The position numbers were made by a program, and so were the translations under genes. The notes under the pieces were generated by a model. It did not search any database, was not told where the DNA came from, and saw only the letters and a program-made list of their open reading frames with translations. A stretch of 64,000 nt of DNA, from NCBI GenBank assembly GCA_900768785.1, contig CAAGEG010000159.1, forward strand, positions 38,133 to 102,132, given 5' to 3'. This document shows, in pieces, positions 8,454-15,965 of this stretch. Numbering within the stretch: the stretch's first letter is position 1; each line of letters opens with the position of its first letter. This DNA comes from an uncultured Prevotella sp. (GTDB taxonomy: Bacteria; Bacteroidota; Bacteroidia; Bacteroidales; Bacteroidaceae).

Positions 8454-9548
8454 TTATTGTGAAATCTTGCTTTTCAACGACGGCGAATACCACACATCAT
8501 TCTTGCCTTTATCATTTGAAAGGATGAAATATGCCAATATTTCCGGATGCTTGTTAAGTATTTCTTTCGCTTTATCCAAGCCCAAGACCATGAAAGCCGT
8601 TGCATAAGCATCTGCCGTTGCGCAGTTTTTGGCAAACACGGTTGCTGAAAGAATGTTGTGTTGCACGGGATAACCGGTTGCAGGGCTTATGGTATGGGCA
8701 TATTTCTTGCCGTCTTTATAGTAGAAATTGCGATAGTTGCCACTCGTTGCCATAGCTATATCAGAAACATTGACAACGGTTTGCATCTCGTTATCTATGT
8801 TCAAAGAGTCGTCAACAGGGCGCGTAACGCCTATTCGCCATGCACTATTATGGCTGTTTACACCTTGAACGACAATCTCTCCGCCTATCTCCACCATAAA
8901 ATTTTCTATTCCTTTGCTTCTCAACAAGCGTGCTACCGCATCCGAACCATAGCCTTTGGCAATGGCACTACAGTCTAACATTATTCTGTTGTCTGTTTTC
9001 ACAATACGGTTTCCGCTAAGTTTAACTTTCTCGTAGCCTATTATCTGCTTCAAACTATCTATCACATGTTTGTCGGGCTGTTTGTCGTGCTTGAACCCAA
9101 AGCCCCACACGTTTACAAGAGGCGCAACCGTGATGTCGAAAGCGCCGTTTGTTTCTTTGGATATTGTTTGTGCAAGACCGAAAACCTCGTTGAATATCTC
9201 GTCTGTATTATATGCCTGATTGTTGTTGATGCGCGATATAACCGACGATTTATTGAACGTAGAAAGCGAATTGTCAACCTTTTGCAACTCGTTTTCTATT
9301 TCTTTCTGCAGGTCTTCGTCATATTGATAGGTTATATTGTATATCGTTCCGAACACAAATCCCGTATTGCTGATATACTGTTTGTTGTGTTCCTTGCAGA
9401 TAATCAGTACGGAGCCGATGATAAGAAACAACAAAAAGATTATTTGTATTGTTCTTTTCATCATCTTTCTTTTGGCTGCGTCACCAATATTCTTTAATTC
9501 TTTGCCTGCCGAAACGGCGTTCGGCTCATTTGAAGATGCTTCTTTCAT
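8454..9548 (-). CDS. apbE: FAD:protein FMN transferase (ApbE)
   Basis: This is an ApbE-family enzyme of up to 364 residues. ApbE attaches FMN from FAD covalently to Thr or Ser in SGAT-type motifs of envelope flavoproteins, in an Mg-dependent reaction. An N-terminal membrane anchor (RTIQIIFLLFLIIGSVLII) is followed by the flavin-transferase fold: NTGFVFGTIYNI, GAFDITVAPLVNVWGFG, LDCSAIAKGYGSDAV and the C-terminal THTISPATG-like stretch AHTISPATGYPVQ. The start is uncertain. ATG 9548 adds a polar stretch of about 28 residues before the anchor, whereas ATG 9464 or 9461 would give a usual short N-terminus. The 4Fe-4S membrane protein at 28965-30023 carries a fitting target motif. Confidence 0.92.
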   Translation of the reverse strand: MKEASSNEPNAVSAGKELKNIGDAAKRKMMKRTIQIIFLLFLIIGSVLIICKEHNKQYISNTGFVFGTIYNITYQYDEDLQKEIENELQKVDNSLSTFNKSSVISRINNNQAYNTDEIFNEVFGLAQTISKETNGAFDITVAPLVNVWGFGFKHDKQPDKHVIDSLKQIIGYEKVKLSGNRIVKTDNRIMLDCSAIAKGYGSDAVARLLRSKGIENFMVEIGGEIVVQGVNSHNSAWRIGVTRPVDDSLNIDNEMQTVVNVSDIAMATSGNYRNFYYKDGKKYAHTISPATGYPVQHNILSATVFAKNCATADAYATAFMVLGLDKAKEILNKHPEILAYFILSNDKGKNDVWYSPSLKSKISQ

Positions 9549-9592
9549 TGTGTTTACTCCTTGTTTCGTTATATCTTCAACTGCTTACACCA

Positions 9593-10285
9593 TCAAATAT
9601 CTATAGATATATTGAATGTTCCACCAATATTTGAGCCGCCTCCTTTGCCAAATCCCGGCACATACCAAGCCTCTCCAACCTTGCCGTCTTTGTTGGATAG
9701 ACGACTTTTGTACCTTAGACTCCATCCCAAATGTAATGGTCCCCATATCTTGGCATCAACACCTACGAGGGCTTCAAACCAATGATACGAGCACTTGACA
9801 TCGTTTGCCGAATATTCTGCTTCTGACCCCCACACCGGATCTGTCATCGCCGGATGAGACAAATCATATTCAAACGAGGTGAAAGCATATCTTGCGCCGG
9901 CATATAAACGATAAATGTCGTGCTTGTTTTTCAAGATATTAAAGTCTATACCTACTTTTGCATACGGGGCACTCGTTTTATAGCAAATCTGAGTAACGTC
10001 ATCATCATGGTCTGCCTTGCCAAGTCCCAACTCTACGGTAGGAAAATACCTGTCTTTAAGGTTTATTTTCAACCCGGCTTCATATTGTCCGTAATCGCTG
10101 ATTATCATTTCTGCAGGTCCCACAAGGTCAACCGACACAGCCAAACCGTTGAAAAAGGGAACGTCTTTGTCCTCTTTTACATCCTTTTGTGCCATTGCCG
10201 CTTGTGGCAAATTAAGCAGTATCAGACTAATTATTATGCTTGAAATATATGTTGAAATGCTTTTTTGATGTATCATAGTTGACAT
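9593..10285 (-). CDS. DUF6048 family exported protein
   Basis: This 230-residue protein has a signal peptide (hydrophobic IISLILLNLPQAAMAQ, cleavage probably after AMA). The rest is a repeated beta-strand pattern with alternating aromatic residues (KVGIDFNILKNKHDIYRLY, YAGARYAF, HLGWSLRYKSRL), which suggests a small outer-membrane beta barrel. I recognise it as the Bacteroidota family DUF6048; its function is unknown. Its start overlaps the end of the DUF6452 gene by 59 bases (27 fewer if an internal ATG at 10276 is used, roughly), so the two should be translationally coupled. Confidence 0.75.
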   Translation of the reverse strand: MSTMIHQKSISTYISSIIISLILLNLPQAAMAQKDVKEDKDVPFFNGLAVSVDLVGPAEMIISDYGQYEAGLKINLKDRYFPTVELGLGKADHDDDVTQICYKTSAPYAKVGIDFNILKNKHDIYRLYAGARYAFTSFEYDLSHPAMTDPVWGSEAEYSANDVKCSYHWFEALVGVDAKIWGPLHLGWSLRYKSRLSNKDGKVGEAWYVPGFGKGGGSNIGGTFNISIDI

Positions 10286-10781
10286 CCGGATTATTTATAG
10301 AAATGGAATCTATGGCGTTAGTGGTACATGTAACATCGGTAATTGTATGGAAAAACGTTGGCGCACAATCAACCGACTCAAAGTGAGGGGTGTTTTCCTT
10401 ATACACTGTTACGGTATCGAGAGTGGAGAAACCCTCATCGGCACGTTGCAATTCAAAAAAGAAAACATCCTTATCTCCCGCATAACTTATAGGCAAAGAG
10501 AATTGTGTGATGTTATAATCTCTGTTTATCAATACCGAATCGTTGCCGTCGGCACGAAGCGTAGATATTGTTAACGTGTCTCTGAGCGTGTCTTGACTTC
10601 CCGTTGGGTTCAACAATCCATATTGAGTATATACAAGACTATTCAAAGGACAGTCTATTGAAGAACAAGAGATAGCTGCAACAAGTGCCGAAAACAATAT
10701 GCACACAGTCACGACACGTTGTTTCATCCAGCCTGTGTTGCGGCTTTCCTCTTTCTTCTTATTTGCTTTGTCAACTCTCAT
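10227..10781 (-). CDS. DUF6452 family lipoprotein
   Basis: This is a 184-residue exported protein. The segment TVCILFSALVAAISCSS is a lipoprotein signal with the lipobox Cys in AISC. The mature part begins with SIDCPLNSLVYTQYGLLN, the motif I associate with DUF6452, and is rich in Thr, Asp and Asn, consistent with a beta-sandwich. Function unknown. The ATG at 10781 gives a polar leader of 18 residues before MKQRVVTV. ATG 10727 gives a normal signal peptide and is a serious alternative. It overlaps the DUF6048 gene and lies 28 bases after the glycosyltransferase gene, so it belongs to that transcript. Confidence 0.72.
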   Translation of the reverse strand: MRVDKANKKKEESRNTGWMKQRVVTVCILFSALVAAISCSSIDCPLNSLVYTQYGLLNPTGSQDTLRDTLTISTLRADGNDSVLINRDYNITQFSLPISYAGDKDVFFFELQRADEGFSTLDTVTVYKENTPHFESVDCAPTFFHTITDVTCTTNAIDSISINNPDVNYDTSKKHFNIYFKHNN

Positions 10782-10809
10782 ATTAGTTTTCTCATCAATA
10801 GTTGCCGTT

Positions 10810-11766
10810 CTAACATCTTATTGTCTTCTCTATTTGGTAGTCGTTTCTTCCTGCCGAGTTGCGACTTATCAGGTCTCCGAGAAAACCGGCAAGGAATAAT
10901 TGAGTGCCAATCATCATCATGGTAAGTGATATGTAAAAGTATGGAGAGTCTGTAACAAGGCGCATAGGAATGCCGTTTGCCAAAGCACACAACTTGTCTA
11001 TGCCGATTATGGCTGCCGATATAAAGCCTATGATAAAGACAATAGTGCCTAAGAAGCCGAAAACATGCATGGGCTTGCGGCCGAAACTGCTGAGAAACCA
11101 CAACGTGATAAGGTCAAGATAGCCGTTGAAAAACCTGTTTAAGCCAAATTTTGACTTACCATATTTTCTTGATTGATGATGAACAACTTTCTCACCTATC
11201 CTGTCAAAACCGGCATTCTTTGCCAAATAGGGAATATATCTGTGCATCTCGCCATACACTTCTATATTTTTCACGACATCTTTGCGATATGCTTTCAATC
11301 CGCAATTAAAATCATGAAGGTTCTTGATACCGCTTATCTTGCGAGCCGTAGCGTTAAAGAGCTTTGTCGGAATGGTCTTCGACAACGGGTCATAACGCTT
11401 CTGCTTATAACCGGAAACAAGATCATAATGCTCTTCTTTAATCATTCTGTATAGCTCGGGTATTTCATCGGGAGAGTCTTGCAAGTCTGCATCCATCGTA
11501 ATAACCACATCCCCTTCGGCTTCTTTGAAACCACAGAACAGCGCAGGGCTCTTTCCGTAATTCCTACGAAACTTTATTCCCTTAACACATGCATGTTCTG
11601 CACTCAGTTTCTCTATAACTTCCCACGACCTGTCTGTAGAACCGTCGTTTATAAATATTACTTCATAAGAAAAATTGTGTGCTTTCATCACTCGCTCTAT
11701 CCATAGATACAACTCCGAAAGCGACTCCTCTTCATTAAACAAAGGTATCAAGACCGAAATATCCAT
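10810..11766 (-). CDS. Family 2 glycosyltransferase, DPM1/GtrB-like
   Basis: This 318-residue membrane glycosyltransferase has an N-terminal GT-A domain (ISVLIPLFNEEESL, INDGSTDRSWEV, and the metal-binding TMDADLQDSPDEIP at about 90-105), then two transmembrane segments at about 232-260 and 265-300. This is the layout of polyprenyl-phosphate hexose synthases such as GtrB or DPM1-like enzymes, which load a sugar from a nucleotide donor onto a lipid carrier at the inner membrane. Donor and acceptor cannot be read from the sequence. It sits between DUF4199 and DUF6452 in a six-gene minus-strand run and probably supplies a sugar for an envelope glycan. Confidence 0.88.
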   Translation of the reverse strand: MDISVLIPLFNEEESLSELYLWIERVMKAHNFSYEVIFINDGSTDRSWEVIEKLSAEHACVKGIKFRRNYGKSPALFCGFKEAEGDVVITMDADLQDSPDEIPELYRMIKEEHYDLVSGYKQKRYDPLSKTIPTKLFNATARKISGIKNLHDFNCGLKAYRKDVVKNIEVYGEMHRYIPYLAKNAGFDRIGEKVVHHQSRKYGKSKFGLNRFFNGYLDLITLWFLSSFGRKPMHVFGFLGTIVFIIGFISAAIIGIDKLCALANGIPMRLVTDSPYFYISLTMMMIGTQLFLAGFLGDLISRNSAGRNDYQIEKTIRC

Positions 11767-11807
11767 ATAACCAAAATATATTTAAAGTGTTGATTTAAAA
11801 TAAAATA

Positions 11808-12350
11808 CTATTGTTTTTGGCGCCTCTTGCGAGTGGTTAACGCAATAGGAAAACTTATAATCGTTCCAATAACAATATTTGTTGTGAAAAACTGAAAAGC
11901 GATATCTATAGGCCTAAGATTAGACAAGCCATCGATAGCCGTATTTATTTCATCGTGGCTTACGCCGTATGCCGACATTAAAGCCTTAAATTCAGGGGTG
12001 CCGGTCATTTCAGAATAAACGCTGACAATATATCCGTTGTCTATAAACTGAAAATATACATATTGCGCTGCCGCAAACAACAACGACGAATAAGCAAATA
12101 CCAAGAGACAATAGAAGTAAGAACGCCTTAGAGATATAGCTCCGTCAACCACTATATCCCTATACCGCCTTACACGTATAGCCACAATAAAAACAGACGT
12201 TAGCGCCGTAAGCATGGACACAAGCCCTAAAGCAGGATAGTTAAACTCTCCCACAAAACAAGCAAAACTTAATATCCATAGACCAAACGTTATTAATCCG
12301 TCTATGCGAGCGTAGGCTTTCAACTGTTCAAGGTCTTCACGAGTAATCAT
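11808..12350 (-). CDS. DUF4199 family membrane protein
   Basis: This 180-residue protein has four hydrophobic segments (around LITFGLWILSFACFVG, LGLVSMLTALTSVFIVA, FYCLLVFAYSSLLFAAA and FFTTNIVIGTIISFPIAL) and a basic tail (TRKRRQK). It matches the DUF4199 family, commonly found next to a family 2 glycosyltransferase in Bacteroidota. Function unknown. I chose ATG 12350 (MITREDLEQ) over the upstream start at 12383, since the shorter form is usual and the -7 box at 12412-12419 leaves a normal leader. It is the first gene of the run. Confidence 0.78.
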   Translation of the reverse strand: MITREDLEQLKAYARIDGLITFGLWILSFACFVGEFNYPALGLVSMLTALTSVFIVAIRVRRYRDIVVDGAISLRRSYFYCLLVFAYSSLLFAAAQYVYFQFIDNGYIVSVYSEMTGTPEFKALMSAYGVSHDEINTAIDGLSNLRPIDIAFQFFTTNIVIGTIISFPIALTTRKRRQKQ

Positions 12351-12411
12351 AAATCTATATCTTTTATTGCCCGATAGCAACAACTATGGCATGGCATAAT
12401 TCTTTTGATTG

Positions 12412-12419
12412 CAAAAATA
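12412..12419 (-). promoter_or_regulatory. -7 box for the DUF4199-to-Crp run
   Basis: CAAAAATA on the plus strand reads TATTTTTG on the minus strand, a match to TAnnTTTG, about 60 bases before the DUF4199 start. No clear -33 TTTG was found. Confidence 0.45.
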
Positions 12420-12919
12420 CAGAATTTCCACAAGATAAAGCCCCACCGAAACAATTTTTTGTTGTTATTTTACATTACAAAACGCTTTAACCTGAATAAG
12501 TCATTAAACCGATAGGGGTTCAATCATGAGAGCGAAAGCATTGAAACCAGCATCTTCATAATAATGTATATCATAATGATGATTATCTTTGTCTTAGTCT
12601 TTGTCTTAATATTACGCGCGCGGGCGTTGGAAATGAAGGTGATTGAAATCGGATTTGAATCGGATTTAAATCGGATTCATTCATGTTTGCGGAAATTTGT
12701 CACTCATTTCTCTGTAAACAAACCTATTTCCATGTGAATAAGAATAAGCCATAAAACTAATAAAATTTTACAAATGAATTCTCACTTGTGGGGAGTAAAC
12801 ATAAGAAGGTCACTTTAAATCGTCAAAAGGGATGTAGAATTAACATGTATTTGCCTTTGCTTTGGGCATAATGAAATATTTGGATTGAATAATGTTTTCG
12901 GTTATTCCGACTTTTTTAG
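12420..12919. other. Long intergenic region without a recognisable gene
   Basis: About 500 bases between the divergent DUF4199 and CCA-enzyme promoters. I see no credible reading frame or RNA gene. It holds two small tandem repeats: TCTTTGTCTTA twice in 12-bp steps (12586-12608) and AATCGGATTT three times in 11-bp steps (12647-12678). Between them is a short alternating CG run (ACGCGCGCGGG, about 12614-12625). Confidence 0.6.
12647..12678. repeat. Three 11-bp tandem copies of AATCGGATTT
   Basis: Units begin at 12647, 12658 and 12669, differ only in the last one or two bases, and have a period near one helical turn. The role is unknown; this could be simple slippage or a protein-binding site. 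Confidence 0.6.
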
Positions 12920-12927
12920 TAATTTTG
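12920..12927 (+). promoter_or_regulatory. -7 box for the CCA-adding enzyme gene
   Basis: TAATTTTG fits TAnnTTTG. A TTTC sequence about 20 bp upstream is a weak -33 candidate. The box lies inside the longest reading frame, so translation must start further downstream, at ATG 12954. Confidence 0.5.
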
Positions 12928-12953
12928 CAGCCGCTTTAAACGTTTATTACCAA

Positions 12954-14384
12954 ATGAAATTATTTAACAACACGGAACTTGCCCATATTCTTGACCAAGA
13001 TATATTTCACATAATATCTTCCATAGCCGACAAACTGGGGGTTGAATGTTATGTGGTTGGCGGATATGTCCGTGATATTTTCCTTCAAAGAAAATCAAAC
13101 GACATTGATGTTGTTGTGGTTGGTAGCGGAATACAGATTGCTACAGAGTTAAAGAATTCATTAGGCAAAAAAGCTCATGTGTCTATATTCAGAAATTTCG
13201 GTACGGCACAAGTAAAATATAAAGGTTTGGAAATAGAGTTTGTTGGTGCGAGAAAAGAGAGTTATACTCGTGGTTCCAGAAAGCCGATAGTTGAGAACGG
13301 CAGTTTGGAAGACGACCAAAACAGAAGAGACTTTACAATAAACGCATTAGCTATATGTCTGAATAAAGCTCGTTTTGGAGAACTTGTTGACCCTTTTGAC
13401 GGCATTTATGATATGGAAGACGGCATTATACGTACGCCTCTTGACCCAGACATCACATTCTCTGACGACCCTCTGCGCATGCTAAGATGTATTCGTTTTG
13501 CGACCCAACTGAATTTCTTTATTGAAGAAGAAACGTTTGATGCTCTTGAAAGGAATGCGGAACGAATAAAGATTATTAGTGGGGAACGGATAGAAGAAGA
13601 GCTTAACAAAATCATTATGACGCCCACTCCAAGTAAAGGTTTTGTCGATTTGCACAGATGTGGACTATTGCAACTTATTCTTCCCGAATTGACAAACCTC
13701 GACATAGTGGAAACACGCAACGGCAGGGCGCATAAAAACAACTTCTATCACACATTGGAAGTGCTTGATAACGTAAGCAAAAAGTCGGATAACTTATGGC
13801 TAAGATGGGCTGCACTATTACACGACATCGGTAAGCCCAAATCAAAACGTTGGGATAACAATAACGGTTGGACATTCCATAACCACAATTTTATTGGGGG
13901 AAAAATGGTTTCAGACATATTCAGACGCCTTAAACTCCCTATGGACGCCAAGATGAAATATGTCAGAAAACTTGTTGACTTGCACATGAGGCCCATAGTC
14001 ATAGCCGACGAGATTGTTACCGATAGTGCCGTAAGACGATTGATAAACGACGCAGGAGATGATATTGACGACTTGATGACTCTTTGCGAGGCAGACATTA
14101 CAAGCAAGAACGAAGTAAGGAAAAAGCGTTTTATTGAGAATTTCCGCATCGTCAGGTCTAAGCTCCACGACCTTAAAGAAAAGGATTACAAGAGGTTGTT
14201 ACAGCCATGTATAGACGGAACGGAAATAATGAATATGTTCGGTCTTAAACCATCAAAAGAAGTAGGTATTCTTAAAGCCACATTAAAGGATGCAGTCCTT
14301 GACAATCGTGTTCCCAACGAGCGAGAACCCTTGATGCGACTTTTAATGGAGAAGGCAGAAGAGATGGGACTTAAACAAAACTAA
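12954..14384 (+). CDS. cca: CCA tRNA nucleotidyltransferase with HD domain
   Basis: This 476-residue class II tRNA nucleotidyltransferase would add or repair the 3' CCA of tRNAs. GGYVRD is at residues 36-41 and the metal-binding Asp50-Ile-Asp52 follows in NDIDVVV. RRDFTINAL and RCIRFATQL mark the head and neck domains, and an HD phosphohydrolase domain starts at His290-Asp291 (HDIGKP). I use ATG 12954 because a -7 box at 12920-12927 lies within the longer frame. A poly(A) polymerase role is less likely but shares this fold. The tmRNA in this window ends without an encoded CCA, so this enzyme is needed there. Confidence 0.92.
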   Translation: MKLFNNTELAHILDQDIFHIISSIADKLGVECYVVGGYVRDIFLQRKSNDIDVVVVGSGIQIATELKNSLGKKAHVSIFRNFGTAQVKYKGLEIEFVGARKESYTRGSRKPIVENGSLEDDQNRRDFTINALAICLNKARFGELVDPFDGIYDMEDGIIRTPLDPDITFSDDPLRMLRCIRFATQLNFFIEEETFDALERNAERIKIISGERIEEELNKIIMTPTPSKGFVDLHRCGLLQLILPELTNLDIVETRNGRAHKNNFYHTLEVLDNVSKKSDNLWLRWAALLHDIGKPKSKRWDNNNGWTFHNHNFIGGKMVSDIFRRLKLPMDAKMKYVRKLVDLHMRPIVIADEIVTDSAVRRLINDAGDDIDDLMTLCEADITSKNEVRKKRFIENFRIVRSKLHDLKEKDYKRLLQPCIDGTEIMNMFGLKPSKEVGILKATLKDAVLDNRVPNEREPLMRLLMEKAEEMGLKQN

Positions 14385-14412
14385 CGAGAATATCACAAAT
14401 CAACAATAATGA

Positions 14413-14459
14413 AAGCCGAGTGTCTAATATAATTCTTTTATTGACACGCGGCTTGTTTT
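14413..14459 (+). terminator. Terminator after the CCA-adding enzyme gene
   Basis: AAGCCGAGTGTC (14413-14424) pairs with GACACGCGGCTT (14443-14454) with one mismatch, followed by GTTTTG. Confidence 0.75.
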
Positions 14460-14613
14460 GACTTAACACGTTATAATTCCAAAATATTGACTCTTTGAAG
14501 ATTAATCGTTAATAATAATCAACAGGCATTCAAAATATCAGTATTTGCAAAAAAATAAGTTAAAAACAAAATAATAAATTCAATCTTATTATTAATGGAA
14601 TAATAATTATTTG

Positions 14614-14621
14614 TACTTTTG
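14614..14621 (+). promoter_or_regulatory. -7 box for the RND efflux operon
   Basis: TACTTTTG fits TAnnTTTG, 82 bases before the adaptor gene start. No clear -33 box or operator was found, and no TetR or MarR gene lies beside the operon. Confidence 0.5.
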
Positions 14622-14703
14622 CATTCCGAAAACTCCGGCAAGGGATATTAGTTTTCATTATTAACGACATAAACTTGACAATATAATTAATTAAAAAATA
14701 GGT

Positions 14704-15903
14704 ATGAAAAAGAAAAAAATCTTATTGTTTACTTGTGTTGCAATGATACTTGTATCATGTGGTGGCAAACAAGGCAAACCTAACTTCGGCGATAATGAGT
14801 ATGCCGTAAGGACAATAACAACACAAGCATCGGATTTGGAAACAGCCTATCCGGCAACCGTTAGAGGTGTACAAGATGTTGAAATTCGTCCGAAAATTTC
14901 AGGATTTATTACCAAGCTGTGTGTTCAAGAAGGACAAAGTGTCAAGAAAGGACAACTACTTTTTGTTATAGACAATGTTACTTATGCAGCAGCAGCAAGA
15001 CAAGCCAAAGCTGCAGTAAACTCAGCAAAAGCTCAATTAAACACCTCAAAGCTTACATACGAGAACAACAAAAAGTTGTTTAGCAACAACGTTATAGGAG
15101 CTTACGAGCTTGAACAAGCCAAGAACAATTATGAGTCTGCCCTTGCCGGTCTTGCACAAGCAGAAGCAAGCTATGTATCAGCAAAACAAAATCTTGACTT
15201 TTGCTATGTAACAAGCCCTGCGAATGGTGTCGTAGGAGATTTGCCTTACAAAGTAGGTGCTTTGGTTAGCGCATCAAGTCCTGAGCCTCTTACAACAGTA
15301 TCAGACATATCCAACATGCAGGTATATTTCTCTATGACTGAAAAAGACCTTATAGGCATGACAAAGACAGCCGGTGGACTTACAGCAGCTATAAAAGATT
15401 ACCCACCTGTAAAGTTGAAACTTGCCGATGGTTCCATCTATGGTCACGAAGGACATGTTGCAACGGTTAGCGGAGTTATTGACAAAACAACAGGTTCTGT
15501 ATCAATAAGAGCCGACTTCCCCAATCCCGAACATCTATTGAAGACCGGAGGTTCAGGTGCAATAATTGTACCACACAAAGACAATGCAGCAATTCTTATA
15601 CCTCAGGATGCAACCGCCCAAGTACAAGACAAATACTTTGTTTATGTTTTAGGAGCCGGAAACAAAGTGAAATATACTGAAATAACTATTTCACCCAACA
15701 ACGATGGTAAAAACTATATTGTTACGAGTGGTCTGAAAGTAGGCGACAAGATTGTTGTTTCAGGTATTACGGCATTAACAGATGGTGCGGAAATAAAGCC
15801 TATCACAGAAGCACAATATCAAAAAAAGATACAAGAAGCACAACAACTTGGTGAAGCACAGAGTGATGCCAAGAAACTAAAAAAAGCCTTAAGCGGTAAA
15901 TAA
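14704..15903 (+). CDS. RND efflux periplasmic adaptor, AcrA/MexA-like lipoprotein
   Basis: This 399-residue membrane fusion protein has a lipoprotein signal (lipobox LVSC, Cys at about 19). The lipoyl/barrel-sandwich half begins at VEIRPKISGFITKL. A coiled-coil hairpin of about 70 residues (AARQAKAAVNSAKAQL to ASYVSAKQNLDF) should contact the outer-membrane channel. The second lipoyl half (CYVTSPANGVVGDL), a beta barrel, and a membrane-proximal domain follow. It is the first gene of a three-gene operon with the RND pump and channel. Substrates are unknown; the family exports drugs, bile salts, detergents or dyes. Confidence 0.92.
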   Translation: MKKKKILLFTCVAMILVSCGGKQGKPNFGDNEYAVRTITTQASDLETAYPATVRGVQDVEIRPKISGFITKLCVQEGQSVKKGQLLFVIDNVTYAAAARQAKAAVNSAKAQLNTSKLTYENNKKLFSNNVIGAYELEQAKNNYESALAGLAQAEASYVSAKQNLDFCYVTSPANGVVGDLPYKVGALVSASSPEPLTTVSDISNMQVYFSMTEKDLIGMTKTAGGLTAAIKDYPPVKLKLADGSIYGHEGHVATVSGVIDKTTGSVSIRADFPNPEHLLKTGGSGAIIVPHKDNAAILIPQDATAQVQDKYFVYVLGAGNKVKYTEITISPNNDGKNYIVTSGLKVGDKIVVSGITALTDGAEIKPITEAQYQKKIQEAQQLGEAQSDAKKLKKALSGK

Positions 15904-15965
15904 GATTTATTTGTCTGCTATGTTTCAACAACTATAGCAGAAACAAAAACAAAAAAGGATAAACA

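Noticed and set aside
12420..12953. Hidden gene in the long gap before the CCA enzyme
   Set aside because: No frame of useful length with a sensible start, and no RNA fold that I could recognise.
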